A DNA stretch of 64,000 nt from assembly GCA_016200005.1 (NCBI GenBank), contig JACQFP010000036.1:62001-126000 (forward strand), written 5' to 3'. Under the pieces are notes generated by a model. The model was given only the letters and a program-made list of their open reading frames with translations. It did not search any database and was not told the DNA's origin. The DNA is from Verrucomicrobiota bacterium (GTDB taxonomy: Bacteria; Verrucomicrobiota; Verrucomicrobiia; Limisphaerales; PALSA-1396). Positions within the stretch are counted from its first letter, which is position 1. Every line of letters begins with the position of its first letter. Shown here in pieces: positions 27,138 to 35,898 of the stretch. The position numbers were made by a program, and so were the translations under genes.

Positions 27138-28286
27138 GTGACTGCCGACATCAAATCGCAAACCCGCGAGGAACTGGAAGCACGGTTCAAAGCGTGGGGC
27201 CAACCCGCTTACCGCGTCGATCAAGTGCTGGAATGGCTCTACTGCCATCGCGTGACGAGTTGGGACGAGATGACCAATCTGCCCAAAGCTTTGCGCGATC
27301 AACTTCAGAAGGAATTCTCCTTTCACACACTCGAATTGACGCGCAAACAAGGTTCGCGCGACACCACGCAAAAATTTCTCTGGCAACTGCATAACCATTC
27401 GCTGGTCGAAAGCGTTTTGATCCCGGCCAACCCCGCGCTTTACGGAGACGCCAGTGACCGCCACACGCTCTGCGTCTCCACGCAAGTCGGCTGCGCCTAC
27501 GGTTGCAAGTTCTGCGCGAGCGGACTCGACGGCTGGAAGCGTAATCTGGGCGTCGAGGAAATTGTCGATCAGGTGTTGGCGGTTGAGCGGTGGAACGCGG
27601 CGGAAATGCAAAATGCAAAATGCAAAATGCAAAATGAACAACCTGACATGCAACACGCAATTCCCATCACGCATCACGCATCACGCATCATCGACAACCT
27701 CGTCATCATGGGCATGGGCGAACCGCTGGCCAATTACGACAATCTCCTGAAGGCCCTGAAGATTCTGAACGCGCCGTGGGGCGGTGGAATTGGCGCTCGG
27801 AAAATTACGGTTTCCACCAGCGGCCTTGCGCCTCAAATCCGCAAGCTGGCCGACGAGCCATTGCAATTTCGGCTGGCCGTCTCCTTGCACGGCGCCACCG
27901 ATGAAACGCGCAACAAAATCATGCCGGTCAATCGCAAATATCCATTGAGCGAACTAACTGCGGCTTGCGAGTTTTATCAGCAGAAAAAAGGGCGGATGAT
28001 CACGCTGGAATATATCCTAATCGCCGGTGTGAACGACGGCTTGGATGAGGTCAGACCCCTGGCGCGACTTGCCCATCGCCTCAACGCCAAGGTCAATTTG
28101 ATTCCTTACAACAAGGTCGAAGGTCTGCCGTGGGAGCGCCCGAGCGAACCGGTGCAGGAAGCCTTTCTTGCTGCGTTGGAGAAGCAAAAAGTCACCGCCA
28201 CCTTGCGGCGCGAAAAAGGCCACGACATTGACGCGGCGTGCGGGCAATTGCGGCTGCAGACCGAGCGGGAACTGGCTTCGGCGTAG
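27138..28286 (+). CDS. rlmN: 23S rRNA (adenine2503-C2)-methyltransferase RlmN
   Basis: Radical SAM methyltransferase for A2503 of 23S rRNA and A37 of some tRNAs. The cluster motif GCAYGCKFC, GMGEPL, and the C-terminal catalytic cysteine in GHDIDAACGQL are all present. The start is GTG 27138. Between DQVLAVERWNAAE and IDNLVIMGMGEP there is an insertion of about 30 residues (QNAKCKMQNEQPDMQHAIP and on), encoded by two heptamer arrays (27604-27634, 27666-27691). The normal enzyme has only a few residues here. The insert keeps the frame, so a full-length 382-residue protein is expected. Confidence 0.96.
   Translation: MTADIKSQTREELEARFKAWGQPAYRVDQVLEWLYCHRVTSWDEMTNLPKALRDQLQKEFSFHTLELTRKQGSRDTTQKFLWQLHNHSLVESVLIPANPALYGDASDRHTLCVSTQVGCAYGCKFCASGLDGWKRNLGVEEIVDQVLAVERWNAAEMQNAKCKMQNEQPDMQHAIPITHHASRIIDNLVIMGMGEPLANYDNLLKALKILNAPWGGGIGARKITVSTSGLAPQIRKLADEPLQFRLAVSLHGATDETRNKIMPVNRKYPLSELTAACEFYQQKKGRMITLEYILIAGVNDGLDEVRPLARLAHRLNAKVNLIPYNKVEGLPWERPSEPVQEAFLAALEKQKVTATLRREKGHDIDAACGQLRLQTERELASA
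27604..27691. repeat. Two heptamer arrays inside rlmN
   Basis: AAATGCA repeated four times plus a partial unit (27604-27636), then ATCACGC three times plus a partial (27666-27691). The 29-base spacer is unique. The second unit is the same heptamer, on the opposite strand and rotated, as GTGATGC in the heptosyltransferase gene at 55730-55757. Confidence 0.9.
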
Positions 28287-28400
28287 GACCGACGTGGCGC
28301 CTGTCTCCAGCTTCCAGAACTTCGCTCAGAATTTAGTGACGCCCGTTGGAGGTTGGAAACGGCGCGACCCACGCTGAGACTCAAGCATAGCCGTCCCCGA

Positions 28401-29144
28401 TTACGGCTCCTCGGACGGCCCGGTGTAGCCACACACACCGGTACGGGGGGTGTTGAGGACCGGCAGCAACATTTCGTCCCCACATTCATGCTCCTTTGCG
28501 CACCTTTCGCAGAGCGCCCCGTCGCCTTCACATTCACATTGACCGCAGATTTGCGTGGCGGGTTTCTGGCAACGGGCACAGAGGATCTCGGGCGGTTCGT
28601 TGCGCGCCAGGAGGTGGATGCCGGCCTTGGGAAACGCGCTGGGGCGTTCGCCCAGCACGCGGAGTGAAAGTTCGGTGGTGGTGCCGAAATCGTATTCGTA
28701 GCTGAACTTCACCCCGGGCGCGAGCCGGGTCCCGACAGGTTCGCGCATGAGTTGTTCATCGTCTTCAATGTCGTCCCCAAAACCGCCTTGCATCAGGGCG
28801 GCGAACACTTGAGCAACGTTGCCCGAAGCGGGTAGGCAGACGCGCTTCCGCGGGAAATTGAAGGCGCTCATGTGACCGCAACACTCCAGCCAGATGGCGC
28901 GCAACACGCCGTCCAATTTGCCGAACGTGGCTTTGGCTGGCACCTCCAGGTGCAGCCAGTACTGCCGCGAGTAAGTCGCCTCGACGAAAACATGAAAACA
29001 AGGCGCCGGTTTGCGGGCCGCGGAGGGTGGGGTGGCGCGTTTGGCACAGTGCTTGAGATGCGTGCTCATCCGCGCCTTGTCGAGCAGCTCGCCGCTGAGC
29101 CGGCATTTTCCGGGTGAAGTGGTTTGAGGCATGATCGTTTTCAT
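28401..29144 (-). CDS. pRiA4b ORF-3-like protein with cysteine-rich C-terminus
   Basis: 247 residues. The central part (YWLHLEVPAKATFGKLDGVL, IWLECCGHMSAFNF, KFSYEYDFGTTTELSLRVLG) matches what I remember of the plasmid pRiA4b ORF-3-like family, whose function is unknown. The C-terminal 60 residues carry CARC, CGQC and CERC pairs, a likely zinc-binding module. It starts 13 bases after the preceding gene's stop, so the two are likely co-transcribed. Confidence 0.65.
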   Translation of the reverse strand: MKTIMPQTTSPGKCRLSGELLDKARMSTHLKHCAKRATPPSAARKPAPCFHVFVEATYSRQYWLHLEVPAKATFGKLDGVLRAIWLECCGHMSAFNFPRKRVCLPASGNVAQVFAALMQGGFGDDIEDDEQLMREPVGTRLAPGVKFSYEYDFGTTTELSLRVLGERPSAFPKAGIHLLARNEPPEILCARCQKPATQICGQCECEGDGALCERCAKEHECGDEMLLPVLNTPRTGVCGYTGPSEEP

Positions 29145-29157
29145 GTTGATGGTTTCT

Positions 29158-29859
29158 TTACCTGTGGTGACTGGCTGAATTCAAATCCGCTGGCGGCACC
29201 GGAACTTTCTGTCGGATAGTGAATCCCTGGCGTTCCAGTTCCCGAGTCTCGGTCGCGCTTCCAACGGCGAGAAAATCAAAGTTATCATTCCCGCAGCGAG
29301 CGCGGAGTTGGTTCAAGGCGCGAAGGCAGGTTTCAAAGGAATCGAATCTGCCCTGCACGTAGAACGGCTTGCCGTTCTTGCCGAAGGTGAAGGTGGCCGC
29401 AGAATCGGCGGCGCTGGTGCCGCCCAGCACGCGACACGCCTGCGCGTAATCCGGATGCGGCGCGAAGCCCAGATTCCGGGCATAAGCCACCGCCCCTTCC
29501 ACCAACTTGCGGGCCGCTGGGGGATCGAGTGGTCTTCGGGTGTCGGGTTTCAGTATCCGGTCCAAAGTCGTGCGGCGGTATTCGACCTCGCTGCTTCGGG
29601 TGTAGAAGGCGTCTTTGACGCCGCGGCAATATACGTCTAACATGAATACGCCCGATTCGGCGTCGCCCGCTCGAAACCGGGTGAACAGCACGTACCCCAG
29701 ACCGACTTCAAATAGGTTCTCGCTGACGAACGCTTCCGTGACCAGCTTCATAACGCGGCCCATCCTTGCGCAAGCCCGGCGGCAAGTCACGTCCGAATCA
29801 TTTCCTGCGCGTTGAAGCAGTAGAAAGTCGTCTGTACGCTCCGCCGCGAAAAAGGTCAC
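29158..29859 (-). CDS. Conserved hypothetical protein, partner of the pRiA4b-like gene
   Basis: 233 residues, soluble, from a GTG at 29859. Conserved-looking stretches are AFVSENLFEVGLGYVLFTRF, VFMLDVYCRGVKDAFYTR, KLVEGAVAYARNLGFAPHPDY and FTFGKNGKPFYVQG. I have a recollection of this pattern as a widespread hypothetical family near pRiA4b-like or SEC-C proteins but cannot assign a function. It is first in a two-gene unit with 28401-29144. Confidence 0.7.
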   Translation of the reverse strand: MTFFAAERTDDFLLLQRAGNDSDVTCRRACARMGRVMKLVTEAFVSENLFEVGLGYVLFTRFRAGDAESGVFMLDVYCRGVKDAFYTRSSEVEYRRTTLDRILKPDTRRPLDPPAARKLVEGAVAYARNLGFAPHPDYAQACRVLGGTSAADSAATFTFGKNGKPFYVQGRFDSFETCLRALNQLRARCGNDNFDFLAVGSATETRELERQGFTIRQKVPVPPADLNSASHHR

Positions 29860-29937
29860 GACCTGGATGCCGCCTGCGGCCAGTTGCGGTTAAAAACAGA
29901 GCGTGAATTGTCCGGCATCATCTGATACAGTCACACC

Positions 29938-30153
29938 ATGAAACGACGCCTGCCAGTGCAGCCTTTGCCGGTGCGCGCCGCTCGCATGCTCGCGCGGCTC
30001 AAATCGGTGCGTGGTTTGACGGACGCCGACAAATCAGTCAATGCGCTTGGCCTCGCCGCCACACTTGAAGAACGATGGAAACTCGCCGAAAACTTCATCC
30101 GGTCGCTCGGTTACTGGAAACCCTCGAAGCGGAAGAGATCCGGTTCATGCTGA
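29938..30153 (+). CDS. Small basic hypothetical protein
   Basis: 71 residues with 15 Arg/Lys, opening MKRRLPVQPLPVRAARMLAR and containing VNALGLAATLEERWKLAENF. The length, clear ATG and codon pattern make it a plausible gene, but no ribosome site is seen and I do not recognise it. It converges on the sigma-factor fusion gene with 13 bases between stops. Confidence 0.45.
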   Translation: MKRRLPVQPLPVRAARMLARLKSVRGLTDADKSVNALGLAATLEERWKLAENFIRSLGYWKPSKRKRSGSC

Positions 30154-30166
30154 TCGGTTCATCCGG

Positions 30167-33079
30167 TCATTGGGCGTGATTGCCGGCCGTGTTCGGCACA
30201 GCATTTGTATTGAACGTTGCCTGAACGGTCTGGCCGGAGAGCACTTCGATTTCCAGTTTACGGCCATGGCTCCAACCATTTTTGAAGGGAATCAATTCCT
30301 GAACGCCGTGCCGACCCGGTGGCACCATCGGCAACACAAAGTGTCCGGTGGAATCCGGTTTGACGCGGAAGCCAGAAAAGGGGTCCACCCAGATTCCATC
30401 CTCGGGCGCGTGCGTGCCATGAAAGCTAAACGTCACTTCGTTCTGCGTGGACTGGTTGTTAATACCCGGCAGGTCGCCCTCAATCCGGCCCCAAGGCTGC
30501 AACTGTACGGTGGCACCGTCGGCCAATCCTTCAATGCTCACATCCGCATAGCCGGCTGAACTGGCAATGACCACCCGCCGAATCGGTTCGCTCGCGGGGA
30601 CTTTAAATCGGCCTTGTTGGTCGGTCTTCTGCCGCGCACCGTCCGTGCGATTGTAGCTGACGTCGAAGCCACCCGGCACCAGGAGCAACGAATTGTTTTT
30701 GGCGAGTTCCGGCAATCCCACGTCGGCCCACGACGCCGGAGTGCCATCTGGATTGACCACGATGAGCTGTCGTGATTCCGCCGGTTGAAGCGCGATCTCC
30801 AATTGAACGGAGCGTTCGTCCGGTGCGATCAATCGGGAGACGTATGGCGCGTAACCGTCGGCCTCGAACTTCAGCAGGTAGCCGGAATTGGTCGCTTCGC
30901 ACACGACGGCCTCGTCATATACGTGTCGAAAGGTGCCGCCTTCGAAAGTCGGATGGAACCGGTCGATGGTGCTCCAATAAGGTCCGCGCATCTCAGGCCG
31001 GCCGGTGACGATTTGGAACTTCGGAACCAGCTTGCCCGTGGTCGCGTCCCGGACCGTGCCGCTCACGGTCAGCACGGGAGGGAGTGTTACTTGCAGCTCC
31101 CGTTCGTCGGGCGGGACGTTCATGCCGCAAACGTTCATGTATCCATCTGCCCAGACCCCAAGATTCAGATCCATATCTGGCACATGCGGCATCAACACCT
31201 TTCCGTCAGCATCCGTTTTCGTGTCTAAGGCAAACTGGGGAACTCGGTCCCGCCTCGAACCGGAACGTTCGAGGGCCGGACTCACCCCTACACCAGCACC
31301 GGCTACGGGTAAACCTTCGCGATCAATCACTTTCACGAGGAGAGATTTGCCCCGGCTCAACACGATGCGGACAGGCTCGGCGGCATCAACGTCCGCTTCG
31401 GCTCCGGTGGCAGCGAAGCCATTGGCTTCAACAGTTATTATCGCCTTGCCGCGCGCGCAACCTCGCACCTCGAAGGAGCCATCCGCCGCAGTCTCGAGCT
31501 TTTTCGAGTCGCTATAGTAGAGCTTCCCGATGAGGACCTTGGCTTTGTTCACCGGGTTTCCATCAGGATCAACCACCAAACCCCGGACAGTGCCGGCCGC
31601 GCCCAAATGCAAGACCAAGGTGCCTTCGCGCATTTGACGCTCGGTCTCCGCGTCAGTCGCGACGCGGATTGCCAGTGACTCCGCATGGTCAGGATGACTG
31701 GCAAACACACGCAACTGGCGAACTAATTCGGGAGCGACACGTTCAGTGTGCCAGCGGCCGCCGGCATCGGTGCTGACCTTTACCCAAGCGGTGTGAGTTT
31801 CTGGACGCGGTGCATCGATCGGATTGTCGGCCCAGTGCATTGTGACTTGCGCGCCACTGACGGGCCACCCTTCTGCGTCCACCACCGAGCCGCCAAGCGA
31901 AACCGGTGCGGTCAACCGAAGGACATATTCCCGCGGAATCACTTCCCCGCGGTCTGTCCGCCACGCGAGCCGCGTATCGGCAAAACCTTCGCTCGTGATA
32001 CGAATTTCAAGGCTCATCGTGTTAGTCGGCAGCACGATTTGGACGGAGCCGTTTCGATCCGAGCGGAATTTCGTGTTGTTGGAATCTTTGCCCACTAAAA
32101 CGTCACAGGATACATCAACGCCCGATACCGGCTGGCCACCGCCTGCGGCGACGATCAAGAGATGAAGTTTGTTTTGGTCCAGGGGCGGTGCTGGCTCAAG
32201 TTCACCCGTTGCGCCAGAAACCGAATCGTTGCTTGAAAGTTGGGACGCCAGCACAGTGTCGCTGGTTCCATTTTCATCCGGTGATGAGGGTATGCCGGGC
32301 TTCGGTTCGGCAAACTGCCACCACACCAGGGCACACACCAGGAGCATCGCAACGCCAGCGCCGACGGCCAGTTTGATTTTCATTGAGGCCCATAACGCAG
32401 CGCGCCAAGCGACGACTCCGCCGACTTCGGCAGCAGCGGTTACGGCCAGGCAAACGCGTTGAGCCAGGTCTGCTGGTGTCGAAGCGACGGCTTGGTTGAC
32501 GAGCATTGTGGCCAGGGCAGCGCCCGTTGAATTTACGCCGCGTTTAATCAGCGCCGCGCGCAATTTGTCGAGAGCCCGCTCGACCCTCATTCGCGCCGCA
32601 TTTTCTTTTAGGCCAAGTTGCAGGCCGATTTCCGCGAACGGTCGCCGCTCGAAGTAACGCCAGAGAACCGCTTCCCGGTCGGTTTCATTCAGTTCGTGCA
32701 TCGCGTCATCCAGGATCGGATGCAGGGCCGACCAATCAGGTTCGGCTTCGTCGGCACGTTGGAGTTCGTTCATGGTGTGGGCGGTTAGCTCGCGAACGAG
32801 ACGGCGCTGCGCGGCGCGGCGGGCATTGGCGGTAAGGTAGCGCGTGCTGGTGTAGAGCCAGCCGCTGAGGGACGAGTGCCGGGTCAATCGTGCCGCCTTT
32901 CTGGCCAGATCGAGGAACACGGCCTGCGCGACATCCTGGGCCGCATGAACGTCGCCGTTTATCTGTCGCAGAGCGGACGAATAAACCAGATCAAGGTGCC
33001 TCCGCACAAGTTCTGCGAAGGCGGCTTCGGACCGGTCGCGCACGTAACGCCGGAGCAGTTCGCTATCATTAGGTGTCAT
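30167..33079 (-). CDS. ECF sigma factor fused to membrane segment and carboxypeptidase-regulatory-like domains
   Basis: 970 residues from ATG 33079. Residues 1-175 are a sigma-70 region 2/region 4 pair (VRRHLDLVYSSALRQINGDV, AQDVAQAVFLDLARKA, PFAEIGLQLGLKENAARMRV). A membrane helix follows at about residue 240 (LAVGAGVAMLLVCALVWWQF). The remaining 700 residues are repeats of a carboxypeptidase-D regulatory/beta-sandwich type (VVDAEGWPVSGAQVTMHW, VVDPDGNPVNKAKVLIGK, VIDREGLPVAGAGVGVSP). Topology puts the sigma domain inside and the beta domains outside. Membrane-tethered sigma fusions occur in Verrucomicrobiota; how the sigma part is released is not known, and proteolysis is a reasonable guess. 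Confidence 0.9.
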   Translation of the reverse strand: MTPNDSELLRRYVRDRSEAAFAELVRRHLDLVYSSALRQINGDVHAAQDVAQAVFLDLARKAARLTRHSSLSGWLYTSTRYLTANARRAAQRRLVRELTAHTMNELQRADEAEPDWSALHPILDDAMHELNETDREAVLWRYFERRPFAEIGLQLGLKENAARMRVERALDKLRAALIKRGVNSTGAALATMLVNQAVASTPADLAQRVCLAVTAAAEVGGVVAWRAALWASMKIKLAVGAGVAMLLVCALVWWQFAEPKPGIPSSPDENGTSDTVLASQLSSNDSVSGATGELEPAPPLDQNKLHLLIVAAGGGQPVSGVDVSCDVLVGKDSNNTKFRSDRNGSVQIVLPTNTMSLEIRITSEGFADTRLAWRTDRGEVIPREYVLRLTAPVSLGGSVVDAEGWPVSGAQVTMHWADNPIDAPRPETHTAWVKVSTDAGGRWHTERVAPELVRQLRVFASHPDHAESLAIRVATDAETERQMREGTLVLHLGAAGTVRGLVVDPDGNPVNKAKVLIGKLYYSDSKKLETAADGSFEVRGCARGKAIITVEANGFAATGAEADVDAAEPVRIVLSRGKSLLVKVIDREGLPVAGAGVGVSPALERSGSRRDRVPQFALDTKTDADGKVLMPHVPDMDLNLGVWADGYMNVCGMNVPPDERELQVTLPPVLTVSGTVRDATTGKLVPKFQIVTGRPEMRGPYWSTIDRFHPTFEGGTFRHVYDEAVVCEATNSGYLLKFEADGYAPYVSRLIAPDERSVQLEIALQPAESRQLIVVNPDGTPASWADVGLPELAKNNSLLLVPGGFDVSYNRTDGARQKTDQQGRFKVPASEPIRRVVIASSAGYADVSIEGLADGATVQLQPWGRIEGDLPGINNQSTQNEVTFSFHGTHAPEDGIWVDPFSGFRVKPDSTGHFVLPMVPPGRHGVQELIPFKNGWSHGRKLEIEVLSGQTVQATFNTNAVPNTAGNHAQ

Positions 33080-33267
33080 CTCATTGTATAACAACCACCC
33101 ACGGACAAATCGCACAAGGTTGGTCTCAAATTGCCTTTGGCCACCCCTGAGCCAAAACCGAATCTACCGTGCGCCAAGTTCACTACAAGTCGCCAATTCG
33201 GGCCGTAGACAACCACGCTGAGTATTTCGTGGTTTCTTGTTTTGCATTTTTAATTCTTAATGGTCAT

Positions 33268-33885
33268 GTGATCGCCCTGATTGATTACGGTTCCGGCAAC
33301 TTGCGGAGCGCGCAAAAGGCCCTCTTGAAAGTGGGCGCGAACGTGCGCGTCGTCCGGCAACCGGCGGAAATGGCGGACGCCCGCGCCGTCGTCTTGCCCG
33401 GCGTCGGGGCGTTTGATGATTGCGTAAACGCCTTGCAAAAGCAGGGCTTGCTGGAAGGCGTGCGAAAATTCATCCAGACTGGACGACCCTTCCTCGGCAT
33501 CTGCGTCGGTTATCAGGCGTTGTTCGAGCGCAGCGAGGAGTTCAACAGTTGCGCCGCCGGGTTGGGGATTTTCCAAGGCAAAGTCGTTCGCTTTGCCGAA
33601 AAGCCAGGCTTGAAGATTCCGCAGATTGGCTGGAATCAAATTGAACTCGTGCAATCGAACTGTCCACTCTTTCGCAACATTCCGAGCGGCAGTTACGTTT
33701 ACTTCGTTCACAGTTTCTTCCCGCTGCCGGCTGATCCCTCCATCGTCGCAAGCCGGACAACCTATGGCGAGACGTTCGCCTCCGCCATCTGGCGTGACAA
33801 TATATTCGCCACGCAGTTTCACCCGGAGAAAAGTCAGAAAGTGGGATTGCAGTTGCTGAAGAATTTTGTGGAGCTGGCGGCTTGA
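33268..33885 (+). CDS. hisH: Imidazole glycerol phosphate synthase glutaminase subunit HisH
   Basis: The glutaminase half of the HisF-HisH enzyme of histidine synthesis. The start is GTG 33268 (VIALIDYGSGNLRSAQKAL); the frame upstream is repeat-like (TTTTGCATTTTTAATTCT) and unrelated. Cys79 in GICVGYQ is the nucleophile, with His and Glu in FHPEKSQK completing the triad; VHSFFPLP is the usual conserved stretch. 205 residues, normal for the family. hisG is 6 kb away and hisF is absent, so histidine genes are scattered in this genome. Confidence 0.95.
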   Translation: MIALIDYGSGNLRSAQKALLKVGANVRVVRQPAEMADARAVVLPGVGAFDDCVNALQKQGLLEGVRKFIQTGRPFLGICVGYQALFERSEEFNSCAAGLGIFQGKVVRFAEKPGLKIPQIGWNQIELVQSNCPLFRNIPSGSYVYFVHSFFPLPADPSIVASRTTYGETFASAIWRDNIFATQFHPEKSQKVGLQLLKNFVELAA

Positions 33886-33945
33886 TCGAACCCCGTGGAC
33901 GCTGCACTGCCGGCAGAATCTCACAACCGGCACTTGTGCCCCGGT

Positions 33946-34023
33946 GGTTGGTTTGTTAATTTCTTGCCGTCACTTGAAGGCATGACAGAATCGTTCATCG
34001 ACAATTGAAATTAACAAACAACC
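33946..34023 (+). promoter_or_regulatory. Inverted repeat in the sod leader
   Basis: GGTTGGTTTGTTAATTTC (33946-33963) pairs with GAAATTAACAAACAACC (34007-34023) with a single-base bulge and a 43-base loop. The right arm ends 18 bases before the sod ATG, next to AAGGA. The dyad could be a leader hairpin or two half-sites for a regulator. It is not followed by a T-run. Confidence 0.6.
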
Positions 34024-34040
34024 GTTAACCAAGGAAAATT

Positions 34041-34655
34041 ATGGCACACGAACTACCTCCTCTTCCCTATCCCAAAGACGCACTCGAACCACACATTGAT
34101 GCCGCGACGATGGAAATCCACCACGGAAAACATCACAACGCCTACGTCACCAATCTCAACAAAGCCATCGCCGGCAACGCTGCGCTCGAAGCCAAGTCGG
34201 TTGACGCGCTCATCCGCGACCTGGCGTCAGTTCCCGACAACATCCGCGGTCCGGTGCGCAACAACGGCGGCGGACATTACAATCACTCAATGTTCTGGAA
34301 ACTCATGGGGCCAAAAGCCGGCGGTGCGCCCAGCGGCAAACTCGCCGAGGACATCAAAGCCACGTTCGGAAGTTTCGACGTGTTCAAGGAAAAATTTGAA
34401 GGAGCGGGCGTGGGCCGTTTCGGTAGCGGCTGGGTCTGGCTCGTGGTGAATGGCGGCAAGCTGGAAATTGTTTCCACCGCCAACCAGGACAATCCCATCA
34501 TGGGCAAGGCCATCGCCGGTTGTGAAGGCAAGCCGATTCTCGGCTGCGATGTTTGGGAGCACGCCTACTACCTCAAATACCAGAACCGCCGGCCCGATTA
34601 CCTGAAAGCCTGGTGGAACGTGGTCAACTGGGCCGAAGTGGCGAAGAATTACTAA
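34041..34655 (+). CDS. sodA: Superoxide dismutase, Mn/Fe family (probably Mn)
   Basis: 204 residues, no signal peptide, so cytoplasmic. Metal ligands are His27 (MEIHHGKHH), the His of NHSMFW, and Asp and His of [34 protein letters not shown] and the Gln of TANQDNPIM point to the Mn-type of the family rather than Fe, though metal use cannot be settled from sequence. AAGGAAAATT gives a clear ribosome site. The leader carries a strong inverted repeat and the gene ends in a terminator. Confidence 0.96.
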   Translation: MAHELPPLPYPKDALEPHIDAATMEIHHGKHHNAYVTNLNKAIAGNAALEAKSVDALIRDLASVPDNIRGPVRNNGGGHYNHSMFWKLMGPKAGGAPSGKLAEDIKATFGSFDVFKEKFEGAGVGRFGSGWVWLVVNGGKLEIVSTANQDNPIMGKAIAGCEGKPILGCDVWEHAYYLKYQNRRPDYLKAWWNVVNWAEVAKNY

Positions 34656-34692
34656 GCGACGCAAGAACAAGTCGTCCGCGACTGAATCGAAC

Positions 34693-34725
34693 AAGCACGC
34701 CGATAGTTTGGGCGTGCTTTTTTTT
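34693..34725 (+). terminator. Rho-independent terminator after sod
   Basis: AAGCACGCC pairs perfectly with GGCGTGCTT around a nine-base loop and is followed by a run of eight or more T (CTTTTTTTT). It lies 38 bases after the sod stop. Confidence 0.9.
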
Positions 34726-34754
34726 GGTGGCTCAAGGCGCGAAAGCAAAGCAGG

Positions 34755-35870
34755 TCACGGTTTTGCCTTGCCGCTGAATTTGATTTTCAAAAACTGCGGC
34801 CAATAAATGCGTGCGTCGTTTGCCAGCTCCCAAAAATCTGTTGAGCCGGTGGCGTAGGTCACGATCAACTCGTCAGGCGATGTTGCAAGCTCCGGATGCG
34901 CTTTGGCCGCGTAACAAATAATTTTGCCGCCCCAACCCGCCTCCGGACATTGATAGACCGTGACTGGATCGCCCCACGGCCCAAACGGTTTGTCGGACAA
35001 TCGGGCCAGAATCGTTGGCGAGAGGCCGTTCTCGGTGTAGATCAAAATGTATTTCCCCAAACTCGGCTGATAGGAGACGGAGTATTCGTTGGCGATGCCC
35101 GGACAAAGCAGAGCGGCTTTGGTGTGGCCCGCCACCCAATTCGTACCGTCAAAAAACCTCCATTGAGCGAACTCGTCCACGTTGTCCGTCGGCACGCGTG
35201 CCAGAATCATCGACTTGCCTTTGCCCTTCGGTTCAGCAGTTCCATAGATATAAGCGAACCCACCGTCCTGAAACACCGCCGAGCCGAACAATCGCGTCTC
35301 CTCTGCCGAAAAGGTTTCGTGCGGAATGCGCTTTTGGGTGATGCGCCATTTCGCCGGTGTGTCGAAGGGATTGACCACGTGCCCGAGCCACGTGCCGATG
35401 TGCGTGAAATCAAAAACTGAATTTCCACCGGATCGTTCGATTTGCATCAGGAATAGAAACAGGCCGCGTTTAGTAAGCACCCCGTCGTACAGCCAGAACC
35501 ACCCGTGACCATCGACCGGCGTGATCAACGCCGCGGGTTTGTCGTCAACCGACTTTCCGTAGAAGAACTGGACCGTGGCTCGCGCGGGGTCTTTGCCGTG
35601 TTGCAACGCTACCGAATTATTGATCATTCGCGCGTTGACCCGTATTCCATCGCGCACTTCGCCAATGAAGGTGTCACTGAAAAGCCAGAGGGTGGTGTCA
35701 TTGGTCAGCGCCACGGAATAATCGCCGTCCGCGCCAATCCAACCGCTTCGTGTGTGAAAAAGTTTGTTGAATGGGGCGAAGGGTGTAACCGACCAATCTG
35801 CCGCGAACAATCCGGTCGAACGGAAAGTCAGGGCAGCAATAACTCCGAAGAAACACATTCGCCTGATCAT
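34755..35870 (-). CDS. Secreted beta-propeller-like protein (DUF4185-like)
   Basis: 371 residues from ATG 35870, which starts a signal peptide (MCFFGVIAALTFRSTGLFA); the frame runs further upstream without purpose. The mature part has GYSVAL-like blades: WIGADGDYSVALTNDTTLWL, FSDTFIGEVRDG, GHGWFWLYDGV, LFGSAVFQDGGFAYIYG, and WGGKIICYAAKAHPEL. This resembles the DUF4185/GH43-like five-bladed fold of extracellular proteins acting on glycans. Catalytic residues cannot be assigned. The gene follows the Ada-type gene by 28 bases on the same strand. Confidence 0.75.
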   Translation of the reverse strand: MIRRMCFFGVIAALTFRSTGLFAADWSVTPFAPFNKLFHTRSGWIGADGDYSVALTNDTTLWLFSDTFIGEVRDGIRVNARMINNSVALQHGKDPARATVQFFYGKSVDDKPAALITPVDGHGWFWLYDGVLTKRGLFLFLMQIERSGGNSVFDFTHIGTWLGHVVNPFDTPAKWRITQKRIPHETFSAEETRLFGSAVFQDGGFAYIYGTAEPKGKGKSMILARVPTDNVDEFAQWRFFDGTNWVAGHTKAALLCPGIANEYSVSYQPSLGKYILIYTENGLSPTILARLSDKPFGPWGDPVTVYQCPEAGWGGKIICYAAKAHPELATSPDELIVTYATGSTDFWELANDARIYWPQFLKIKFSGKAKP

Positions 35871-35898
35871 CACGCGAAAGCCTCGGACAAATTTCCTT

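Noticed and set aside
27604-27691. Heptamer arrays as a CRISPR remnant
   Set aside because: Units are seven bases with no spacers and no cas genes anywhere in the window.
33169-33267. N-terminal extension of HisH from 33169
   Set aside because: The first 33 codons are repeat-like and AT-rich and have no counterpart in HisH, which begins at IALIDYGSGN.
33946-34023. Sod-leader dyad as a terminator for hisH
   Set aside because: There is no T-run after the right arm and the loop is 43 bases, unlike intrinsic terminators.
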